The notes beneath the pieces were generated by a model that saw only the letters and a list, made by a program, of their open reading frames with translations, ran no database searches and had not been told where the DNA came from. From contig OX365944.1 of assembly GCA_947247005.1 (NCBI GenBank), forward strand, positions 59,316,096 to 59,380,095: a stretch of DNA of 64,000 bases, read 5' to 3'. Position numbers and translations under genes: made by a program. Shown piece after piece: positions 1 to 12,000 of this stretch (the first letter of the stretch is position 1; the number at the start of each line of letters is the position of its first letter). This DNA is from Spisula solida. Its lineage: Eukaryota; Mollusca; Bivalvia; Venerida; Mactridae.

Positions 1-6
1 CTAAAC

Positions 7-70
7 CTGTATACAGCCACATTGATTTTCCTATCACTTTCGGTAATGTGTTTCCAGACATTCATTATTT
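7..70 (-). CDS. Exon: unassigned C-terminal region, part 4 (last in window)
   Basis: Acceptor TTATTCACAG, donor GTTTAG at positions 5-6; start phase 2, end phase 2. It encodes EIMNVWKHITESDRK then INVAVYR. It continues the frame of the previous exon with no stop, but it is short and lacks a domain signature, so this call is weaker than the others. The gene continues beyond the window. Confidence 0.5.
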
Positions 71-3000
71 CTGTGAATAAGAATACACCAAACAGATCTC
101 TCTTCCAGCAGAGATATAACCAAGTAGTAGGTTATCTAGGGATGTTTTAAGGGAAACCATTTTAGTGTGCAAGCCCAAAGTCATGTAGAGGCACTAGCCT
201 ATTTGAAAATTTGAGAAATTGCTGAAATCAGCACACCTCAAATATACCCTAGAAATGTGATTTCTGTGTTTTTATATTTCTGAATTTGGCCCTGATATGC
301 AATATACAGTTGATCATACTGTGGCTAGTACAACAGGTCTGGCTGTATAACAACAATGGTAAAGCAAGGTAGAAATCAGATAACAGTCATAAATACAAGC
401 AAACCTCTAGTATTGTTGATGCAGGAGGTTTCATCTGTAAGGACAACCATCTCACTATCATTACACACTTCCAGGGATTCATGTACATACATGTTTCCAT
501 AATCTAAAGGAACCTATAATAATAAAGTTTCAGTTAGCAATTAAACCTTGAGTAAAGTCTAGCTTTATGTCAATTGCATCAGTTGACCTTCAGCAAGGTC
601 AACCTTTACGTCAATGGCATCAGTTAAACTTGAGTCAAGCTTTAAGTCAATACATTAGTTGACCTTCAGCAAGGTCAACCTTTACATCAATGGCATCAGT
701 TAAACTTGAGTCAAGCTTTAAGTCAATACATTAGTTGACCTTCAGCAAGGTCAACCTTTACGTCAATGGCATCAGTTAAACTTGACCAAAGTCAAGCTTT
801 AAGTCAATACATTAGTTGATCTTGAGCAAAGTCAATTTTTATGCCAATGCCATAAGAAGACATTGAGCATAGTTATCAGTCTACAGACAAGTTTTTACTG
901 ATGGCGTGGTTGGGACTGCCACTGGCCTTGAAGTGATTTTTATTATGGACGGTGATGAAATACAAAGTGAAATGTCAAAAGCCACAGAAATTTCAAAATT
1001 GTATTATCATTTAAGATCAATCGCAAAACAGTAGTTCCATATAAGTCACTCTCAACACCTCAATCTGGATAAAATTTGTTGCTATGAGAAGCTTTTTTCT
1101 CTTTCTATGCCGAATGTCAAGTGATGGAAACACTTGAGCAATGTACTTTTTTATTTAGTTAATATACAGTCAGGCCTTGATACAATGACGCTGTCTGTTC
1201 CTAAGTAAAATGTTGTAACAAGTTTGTCTGTATACTGAATTGATACAAAGAGCGTTTTAAAACATTTGTCCCCATGAAATGATGTCAGTATATGAATTTG
1301 TCAATGTAATGGGTGTCATTATTTCGAGACCTGACTGTACTTATCATTTTGAAGAAACTATAATTCACATGATTCTAGATCTACCTACCTGACATTGATC
1401 ACTCATATCTAACTCTATGTTCTGTTGATCATTGCTTCCATCACCTTTAAATTTATCACTGATATACTGCAAACATGACAAGGCCACTGGTGTTGTGATA
1501 TAGTGGTCAGCTGGAGACACAACAAGTGTCTTATTGATTGTTATCTGGAAGGAGTAGAGAATTGTTTGAAATAAGTTGCCTTTACTGATTGCATGGCATC
1601 AAACACTATGATGTCATCAACAGCAAGCCTAAAGCATGATGTATTTCACTTTTATAAATGTAAGAACATGCTAACTGTGTAATTAAATACTATATTTTAT
1701 ATCCATTTATTAAGCATAGCATAAGTATATGCAGGCATTTGTATTAAAAACATTATAATTCCATTCGTTAGACTGTACCCGTTTCCTTTCGAACCACTCT
1801 TGTCAGCAATTATAGCTGCCAGCATATACAGTCTGTACACTGTACACTGCACTTGTTATAAATGGTTCATTACATGAGAAGGGTTCATTCCCAATTTTAC
1901 ATTACAAGCGTAAATCTAGCTTCTTCTAAAATTAAGTTAAGTGTGCTTAGTCTAAAAGAAAGTATTTAAGCAATAAAAACTTGGATCAACATTTACCTTA
2001 TTAGTTACTTCATCCATGGTAATTTCCCTGTCATTCAATGCAGTGATGTTCACTTTCTGTCCGAGATTTTCACAGCCGTTCTCTAGATTATGCTTCATTG
2101 ATTCTAACCATGAGTGCAGTTTTTGATGGTAGTGTTCGGAACAGCTGTCCAGAAGGTCAGATGATGACACTGTCAAGGTCATCGTCAAGGTGATATGATG
2201 TGATGGAAGACTCACTGATGGAGAGTAGTTGATAGGTGACAACTGGCATTGTAAAGGAAAGGGGTCTGAAAGTAATGAAAACTGTGGATAGGAACTGTAT
2301 CATACACCTCTTTTATTTTCATCTAGACATTTTGTAAACCATAAGAAGTTTGAAGGTGTTTTCAAAGAAAGTGGAGGGAATGGCCAATGAAAAGTACATT
2401 AGGAGTAAATTAAGTGAATTCTGTTTTCATTGTTATAACAAGACACCCATGTTATGTATTATGATAAAATATCTTTTATAAACAAATTTGAAAGCGTAGG
2501 TCTTGGATTCATGATGGTGAACGAGTAAGCAAAGTATAAAAGAAATATGCAATGACAATGCACTTTGAAGTTATAAGAGGTTAAACACGTGTACCTAAAC
2601 ATTTGCATTTCTTAGTCTAAAAGGGGGTACAATTTCATCAAAATGCTTGATAGAGTTACCTACCCCTGTGTAGGTGTTGAGGTCATGATGGTGAACAAGT
2701 ATGCAAAGTATCAAAGCAACATCTCAATGCACTTTGAACATATTAGAGGGTAAAAGACCTGTACCTAAACTATATGTAAGCATTACGCCGACGCTTGGGT
2801 CACTGCAATAGCTCCCCATATTCGACGAATAGTGGAGCTAAAAAGAGTAAATTAGGGTAAACATGTCTTTCACACTTCAAAGGGCATCATCTTGCACCAA
2901 GTTTACTCACCAGCCAACTGAAATCCATGCCTGTTACAAGTGAACTGCACCATTGAAGTATCAGTAAAAACTGTAGGTTGTGTTACCATAGTAACGTTTT

Positions 3001-6000
3001 CAGGCAACATAAAGTTTGGACAGACTTCAGCTGAAAAGTAAAACAACAGCCTCCGTTCTTGTTTCAAGTATGCAAGTTTTACTTTGATATTACAGGTAAC
3101 AAGAACATTTATAATACTTAATTGTCTGTCAGAAAGACCTTTATCTTTACTCCAGATGACCTAATTTCGAACTTGACCTAGATTCTACAGAGACAAACAT
3201 TGTGACCAAATTTAATAAAAATTAGGTAAAAATTGTGACCTATAGAGCATTAACAATGATTTTCTTTGATGTGACCTAGTTTTTGACCCAAGATGACCCA
3301 GTTACGAACTTTACCTAGATGTCATAGAGACAAACATTGTGACAAAATTTCATAAAGATTAGGTAAAAATTGTGACATCTAGAGTGTTAACAAGGTTTTC
3401 AATTGGTTGCCATAGCAACTCACCAGTACATATGATAATATCCGTACTCCACAGACCAGAAGCCAGACATTTCCTCCTACCCGGACCAATCATTCTATAA
3501 CCCTCAATACACTCATATACTGCTGTATTTCCAACACTAGTCTTTCCAAACGTCTGTCTACTATAGGGAACATCAGGGGGAAATCCACATTCCACAGCTG
3601 AAATTATAAACATACAAAATGTTGAACAATATTTAATATTATGCTTACAATGAAATATTACAGTTGTATTGGAGTATTACACTAGGAATGTCTTTTGCAT
3701 CCCGCAATTGACCCCTCAATTTTAAGCATACAATCAAGATGAGTAATATATAATTCCACACCTGGTCAACATAACATAACCCTGGACGAACCAGGCTTAG
3801 TATTACCATAATTTTAGTAACAGCATGGTGTTTACTCTTGACAAGACGTACATCATACACACACATGTGCCAATGTCTATCCAACTATGCCAAAATATAA
3901 CAATAGATGTTTGTAGAACATGCGAAGCAGCCATATAAATATTATGTTACCAGTCATTGTGACCTTGACCTATGATCTAATGACCTTCAAAATCAACACA
4001 GTGCATTCAATAATGATGACCAACCTCCCTATCAAGTTTGAAGATTCTTAACCGATCCGTTCTTTAGTCTTAGATTGGAAATCATTCGGACTCTCGACCA
4101 ACAGACAGACAGAAACAAGACTGCGTTCAATAAACGCTTATGCCCCCGTGGAAGCCTAGTCCATAAAAACATCTGCTCACAAAATATACTTACTTTGAAT
4201 GAAAAAAAAACAAAAAAGCCGAAAATATTGCGGACAAGAATAAAGTATATAGTTATATTGGATATCTTCCAAGAGGCATAACTGTGTTAATTATCAGCGA
4301 ACCGGAACATGCCGACGATATGCGCATCTCCACTTGGTAAATATACTTACTTAGAATGGAAAGAAAACCAAAAAAGCCGAAAATATTGGGGACAAGAATA
4401 AAGTATATAGTTATATTGGATATCTTCCAAGAGGCATAACTGTGTTAATTATCAGCGAACCGGAACATGCCGACGATATGCGCATTTCCACTTGGTAAAT
4501 ATACTTACTTAGAATGGAAAGAAAACCAAAAAAGACGAAAATATTGGGGACAAGAATAAAGTATATAGTTATATTGGTTATCTTCCAAGGGGCATAACTG
4601 TGTGAATTATCAGCAAACCGGAACGTGCTGACGATATGCGCATCTCCACTTGGAAGTGAAACTATCCATGAAGTTTTGTTAAAATCTGTGCAGTGGTTCT
4701 TGAGAAATATTGCGGACAAGAATTTAGTATATAGGTATTGTGCGATCTTCCAAGGGGCATAACTGTGTGAATTATCAGCGAACCGGAACGTGCCGACGAT
4801 ATGCTCATCTCCACTTGGTAGTGAAGCTATCCATGAAGTTTTGTTAAAATCTGAGCAGTGGTTCTTGAGAAATAGCGCGGACAAGAATTTATAGTGCAAA
4901 TCTTCCAAGGGGCATAACTGTGTAAATAATCAGCAAACCGGAACGTGCTGACGATATGCGCATCTCCACTTGGTAGTGAAGCTGTCCATGAAATTTTATT
5001 AAAATCTGAGCAGTGGTTCTTGAGAAATAGCCCGGACAAGAATCGGACAGACGAACGGACGGACGTACAGGTGAATTACTATATGCCTCCCGATCTATCG
5101 ATACGGGGGCATAAAAACATTCAACATAATTGTGCAAATATACCCACTCATAAACGATGAAGGAGCATAAAAAGATACAAAAGTCAAACTACATGACTGT
5201 AATGTTCACCTTCACAATATGGTTGCTCGCCACTCCAGCTTGCCGTGTCCTCCCCATCTACTATATCACAATATCTATGTTTGCTGCCACGGAGAATATA
5301 ACCATAGTTACATGAATACTTCACGAAACTTCCAACATATCTTGTTGAATACACAATACCACCACTACTCAGTATGGGGACTTTCTCACACTCAGTTACT
5401 GAAATATATCAATACTTCATCAATGACATGTGTCTAATGCCTGCACATTCAAGCACTCAACAAAAATAAGTCCAAGAATTTGAAATTTTATCAATATTAT
5501 AGGCAAAAAGTCACTTGAGAACACGATGAGACCAGCAATGCATTGTATCAGAAATACACATGAAATGTTAGCCAAGCTCACAGAGAGGGTTTAGCAAAGC
5601 TCACAGAGAGGGTTTAGCAAAGCTCACAGAGAGGGTTTAGAAAAGCTCACAGAGAGGGTTTAGCAAAGCTCACAGAGAGGGTTTAGCAAAGCTCACAGAG
5701 AGGGTTTAGCAAAGCTCACAGAGAGGGTTTAGCAAAGCTCACAGAGAGGGTTTAGCAAAGCTCACAGAGAGGGTTTAGCAAAGCTGACAGAGAGGGTTTA
5801 GCAAAGCTCACAGAGAGGGTTTAGCCAAGCTCACAGAGAGGGTTTAGCCAAGCTCACAGAGAGGGTTTAGCCAAGCTCACAGAGAGGGTTTAGCAAAGCT
5901 CACAGAGAGGGTTTAGCCAAACTCTTCTTTGACATTGGCAACTGTCATAATAATTATAGAGAAGTTGTAAGTTGCCTGCAGAATGGCATTCTATAAGAAT

Positions 6001-9000
6001 TGTTTTGGTTTTGCCAGTTATGTTCTTTGATGACATTGGCTACTGCCATGACCTTCAGAAATACATTTTGTAGTTGCTTGCAAAATGGCAATATAGATTG
6101 GATTTGTACTTAATTAAAAGAAATCCTCTGCCATATGTGATAGGTAGAAATTTGAAAAAGAGTGTTTCACCTGACAAAAACAACGGCATACGGGGCATTA
6201 TACACCTTGTAAATATGTAATGTTCATTTAACATCCTAATCCTTTCTTTGTATCTACAGTACAAACTCTCCCAAGCAGCGCTCTGTAGAGCAACAACCTC
6301 TCTATAGCAACAACTTCAATATTTCCCTAAGCTGATATTTACTCTAAATTTAACCTCTGTAGAACAACAACCTCTCTACAACGGCTAATATTTGCAGCTC
6401 CAAAAGTGTGTTGCTCTACAGAGGTTGTACTGTATAAATATTTACCTATACAGTGTTTGGGAGAATCACTCCATTGTCCTGTCTGTAAGCAATATACCAT
6501 TGGTGGACCATCAAGACGAGCATGATTCTTACACTGTATCCATACAGATGTAGGGTGTATGTATGTACCATCAGGGACATGGCTTGTGTTATAATATAGT
6601 GTAGCATTCTCTATATCCAGTGCTTCACAAACAACTGGAAATAATATCAATACATTACATTTACACACACTGAGCTGTTATAATGAAGATCTTAAAGGTA
6701 TTAGGTAGGTCTTGAAGTAACAATTGTAAACCTTCCTTGGCTATACGTGACGACTTTCTTGTCGCGAAAATTTAGCATTGCTTTTATGACGTAATTTTTG
6801 ACTTGCAACTATAGTAATGTAATACAAAATATTTGCCATTAAAATTATCATTAAAACAAAATTATCAAGCTTGCCAAAGGCTCGCTTAATAACCTTCTAG
6901 ACTCGTTTAAGAAATGTTGATCTCCAAGGACAACTCATGACAGATCCTATACATGTATGTCTCTTCTTGGTATTATCACCTTGACATGAAACAGTTGGTG
7001 TCAGAAGTAGGATACTGATACTGCAATGAAAGTATGCATAATGGCCATCCCTTACCATAGCATGATTTCTCAGGAACCAGCACTCTGTTATCTAATAATG
7101 TTGTCTCATTTTTCTTGTACAGCCGGTACCCCTCTCCACACATACATACATAACTACCAGCAGTATTCTCACACACATGTTCACATCCTCCATTGTCAGC
7201 ATCACATTCATTCACATCTGAAATGTATAAGATAGTAATATTTAATCATACACACCAAGTCATAGCTCCAATAACTCCATGACTAGTTCCCGACAACATC
7301 AGGCTGGGGGTCTACCAGGCAGACATGACTAGTTCCCGACAACATCAGGCTGGGGGTCTACCAGGCAGACATGACTAGTTCCCGACAACATCAGGCTGGG
7401 GGTCTACCAGGCAGACATGACTAGTTCCCGACAACATCAGGCTGGGGGTCTACCAGGCAGACATGACTAGTTCCCGACAACATCAGACTGGGGGTCTACC
7501 AGGCAGACATGACTAGTTCCCGACAACATCAGGCTGGGGGTCTACCAGGCAGACATGGCATGAGTTTCCGACAACATCAGGCTGGGGGTCTACCAGGCAG
7601 GCATGGCATGAGTTCCCGACAACATCAGGCTGGGGGTCTACCAGGCAGGCATGGCATGAGTTCCCGACAACATCAGGCTGGGGGTCTACCAGGCAGACAT
7701 GGCATGAGTTCCCGACAACATCAGGCTGGGGGTCTACCAGGCAGACATTGCATGAGTTCCCGACAACATCAGGCTGGGGGTCTACCAGGCAGACATGGCA
7801 TGAGTTCCCGACAACATCAGGCTGGGGGTCTACCAGGCAGGCATGGCATGAGTTCCCGACAACATCAGACTGGGGGTCTACCAGGCAGGCATGGCATGAG
7901 TTCCCGACAACATCAGGCTGGGGGTCTACCAGGCAGACATGGCATGAGCCAATTTGCAATGTGGCTAGGACATCAATAAACTCATTATCAGGCATTTCTT
8001 TCTCAATCAAGTGATTTTAAAATTAAATGAGAGGAGATTATTCAAAACTGGACCATATACAGTTATGTTTATTGGTCAGAGCACTTCTCCTAGTTGCCAT
8101 TTAACCATATATCAAGTTTCAAATCAATATCAATATAATAGATTCCAAGTTATGCTCTGAATAAAAATATGGGACCGAAGGCCAAAACATTGCATATTAC
8201 CTTATCTTTGCCACAATAATAAAAAAAATACAACAACATCAAGTAATTATAACTGTATATAACTTCATACAATTAAAAGGTAAAGAAATGATTGAGGACT
8301 GTACCTTGACATGCATTCTCTGAGATGTTAGTATGATGATAACCCAGTTCACATTTACACCAGAATGATCCATGTGTATTCACACACTCATGTCCAGCAC
8401 CGCATGGTTCCAATAAACACTCATCTACATCTGTAAGCAAACAAGAGATGTTTGTAAAACATGTATGCCCCTATGGCAGCCTAATAGTCAGAAATGTTAA
8501 AGGTAACAGAGAGCTTGACCACTGACCTCAAAATCAATAGGGGTAATCTACTGTTGATGGCCAACTTTGAAGTTCCTAGGGCACACGGGTGGTAATCAGG
8601 TGACTTCGTCTAGTATTTTAAACGAATAATGGCGGATAGTCAGCCTCGGTAAGTTCCTATTTTTCTTGTTGTTATATGCCGTATATCATCTATATCAAAA
8701 CTTCACATAGCCTATCATATGTGCATTGCCTTTTTTCGAACATTAAACTTAGTTTTGCCTCCTAATCTGAACATATTTCGAGAACACTCATTGAATTTGA
8801 TCAAAAGTTTCAGCGCAAGGCCGGTATGTCGCACGCATTGAGTAACATTTTGTCAAATTAAAGACAAATACAGTTTTCTGGGACAAAAGAGTTATAAAAT
8901 CATAGCAAGTGTTTGATTATATCGTGAATGAACACTGTACAGATCCTCTAAGTGTAATATTCAGAAGAATATTTCCATTTGACGTAAATAGTATGTACAA

Positions 9001-12000
9001 CGAACGATTTTAGCCATAGTATGTCACACGTACATAATTATCTGGGTGTGTTCCAGTACGACAAGAGGTGGCTCTTTTTTACACATCTTTCAATCCCATA
9101 TTTATGGTTAACGTGTCAAAATATTTTCAGACACTACAGTTGAATTACAATTACTGCATAACGTGATAAACTATGACAATAGACAAAATGGTACAATTGA
9201 AGAAAAATACATAAAATGTGTGTCATTCTCGACTCGGTTATTAGCTCATTTTATTTCGCCTTTAATAATAGGTATGACGCGGTCACGAATCGAAACTGTG
9301 ACCTCCCGCGCTCGAAGCTTACACTCTCCTTTGCAAATTCTAGAAGTGTTTTATACTGGAGGTCACAGAGTAGCCAGTTCTTAAATCGAATATTATGTGA
9401 GATAAACAGGGGATGTCACAAAATCTAGGATTATTGATTTACGGACCGCTGCTAATACATTATTCGATAATTATTTTCACCTATTTCAGAACCTTTGCAT
9501 ACCGCACAAGTAAAACACAAGCTTTCGATTTGGCAAAAGGCTGTGCTTCGACAACGACACATCGTTTCTACTATGTGCTAAAGGGTATGCAGTATTACCA
9601 AGGACAATACTCCCGTGTAAGCATGTTTATCCTCTGTTAGAATATAACCTACTCTATGAGTCAATGGAAACAACGACCTGTTCTGGGTATGCGTTGCAAT
9701 TTATCATTAAAGAAATGATCTTATCATATGTGACGTCATTTGTTGGCGCCACATACCATCCATTAATCAAAATGCATTTTCAACCACTAAGAATTGACTT
9801 AATATGTCTTAATAACTATTATACATTAATGTCATAAACACAACACCTTAGTTGACGTGCTCCCGTAGCCCAATGGTTAGCGCGCTTGCAGTCTAAATGC
9901 TCACCTAACGACCTGGGTTAAAATATGGGTGGAAGCACTCACATTCATGCCATTTTCAGCAGAAAGCTGACTCGCAAATAAAGGCTACGATTGGGGTGTT
10001 TTAGTTAATATCAAAATACTAGTGTTGTGTTTCAGTGATTGCACCTTTGTTATGGTCCACAGAAAGAGACCAAGAAGGAAAGGACCAAGCCAGAAACTGT
10101 CAAGGATTGCTGTTCAACGGGATGCCATTGTGGTCCGATGGGAGCGGGTACGGAGAGACGAGTCCAAAATGTTGCTCTCAGATAAATGGGTATTGGGGAA
10201 ATTTAAATGTTCGATAACAATGATACGAATAAACTATACAGATGTTAGAATGTCTTAATTGTTTATTGTAACATTGATTTGATTTACAGTGCTTCATTTT
10301 GGTTTTTAATACACCGAGTCCTGGCCTTTCCCACTGAACTTAAAAATCAATCCTACTGTGTAAAATAAACTATTTCCAAAAAGATATATTAATTCCAAGC
10401 CAATTTTAATGAGTCAGGGACCAACATGAAACACTGGATTAACATAAAGAACGAAGTGATAGACATTTTTTATTTTGTAAATTATAATCATTATCACAGT
10501 ATATATCACAGAATAATAAAACAAAATCATTCATTAAGAGCTACTGTAAGATTTACGTTGATACCACAGTAAATAAATATCGACAGCATCAAAACTTGAC
10601 ATTAAAACATGTAACTAGCATTTCTTAATTAAAATTAGATTCTTTACACGCCGATAAGTAATGGCACACGTCTAGTACTGTTGCATAAGGATAGTAAATA
10701 TGTGTGTCAAGCTTTTTGGAACAACATTAAAGTAAACGAAGTATTTGGCAAAATATTAAAACATATCGTGTACATGCATCTGTATGGCGCCTTCCCTGTA
10801 TGACCTCTTTCGTGACAGGATAACCCAGGTCGACGTTTGTAGTTTTTCCACAATGTGTGCAAACTAACGACTGTTCCATTCTGAAAAAAGTTAATTCAGA
10901 TAGTTTAATGCTCACCAAACTTTCATTCAACATCTATATAATTTACATATGTAGTCATATACCTGAATGGAAACAATAGCAGCAATGTGGTTACATTTTG
11001 TAGTTAAAACCCAACGAGTATGTCAGTCCCAAATTTTGAAGACAAATGAATGAAAATGTAACCGCACTGTCATAAAATATAGAAAAAAAGCTTGGATGTG
11101 TAGTAATTAAACCACGAAAGTGTATCACAAGTGATTTTATGTAAGCATCCATTTGAGTGAAATCGGAACGGTCTGTAGAAAAGAATAGGATAAAATATTA
11201 TTATTCTGCAATAAAAATGCCATAATCTCTTTTAATGCAAATACTCTTTCTATCTACGCATACGAAAACAAGTCAAATTAAAGTCACTGTTAATCCGGTT
11301 TTATTGTAAGTAGCGTTAATGTTTTCTTGGATATTGGATCAATCATTGAATATATGGTCGTTTTTGAATTTCTGACATCTAAATTAAAAGTGTACTGGAT
11401 CCTTAATTAGTTGCAAACATAGCATATGACATTGAATCGATTATAAATAAACCATTACATCTCTTATATATCTTTGAAAACTATTTTTACATGTTAAACA
11501 TAAATACGGGGTGGTAAGATGTTTAAAAAGAGCGACCTCATGACGTACTGAAGCATGCCGAGATATGTACGTGAGACATACTATTACACAAATCGTTCGT
11601 TGTACATACTACTTACAAAAAATGGAAATATACTTCCGAATATTGTACTAAGAGGTCCCGTACAGTGTTCATTCACGATATAATCAAACATTTGCTATAA
11701 TTTTATAACTATTTTGTCCCAGAAAACTGTATTTGTCTTTAATTTGACGAAAAGTTACTCAATGCGTGCGAAATACCGGCCTTGCTCTGGAACTTTTGAT
11801 CAAATTCAATGAGCGTTCTCGAAATTTGTTCAGATTAGGAGGCAAAACTAAATTCTAACGTTCGAAAAAAGGCAATGCGCATATGATAGGCTATGTGAAG
11901 TTTTGATACAGATGATATACGACATATAACAACAAGAAAAATAGGTACTTACCGAGGCTGAATATCCGCCATTATTCGTTTAAAATACTAGACGAAGTCA

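Noticed and set aside
4411..5137. Several minus-strand frames with SLPSGDEHIV / RFADNSHSYAPWK motifs
   Set aside because: They repeat with the ~160-bp tandem array and differ between units in frame; repeat translation rather than a gene.
5572..5926. Possible CRISPR-like array of 23-bp repeats
   Set aside because: Repeats are directly adjacent with no unique spacers, in a eukaryotic intron.
7509..8014. Overlapping periodic frames on both strands (HGMSSRQHQAGG..., CHACLVDPQPDVVGNS...)
   Set aside because: A 48-bp repeat is automatically open in all phases that lack a stop; no splice or start support.
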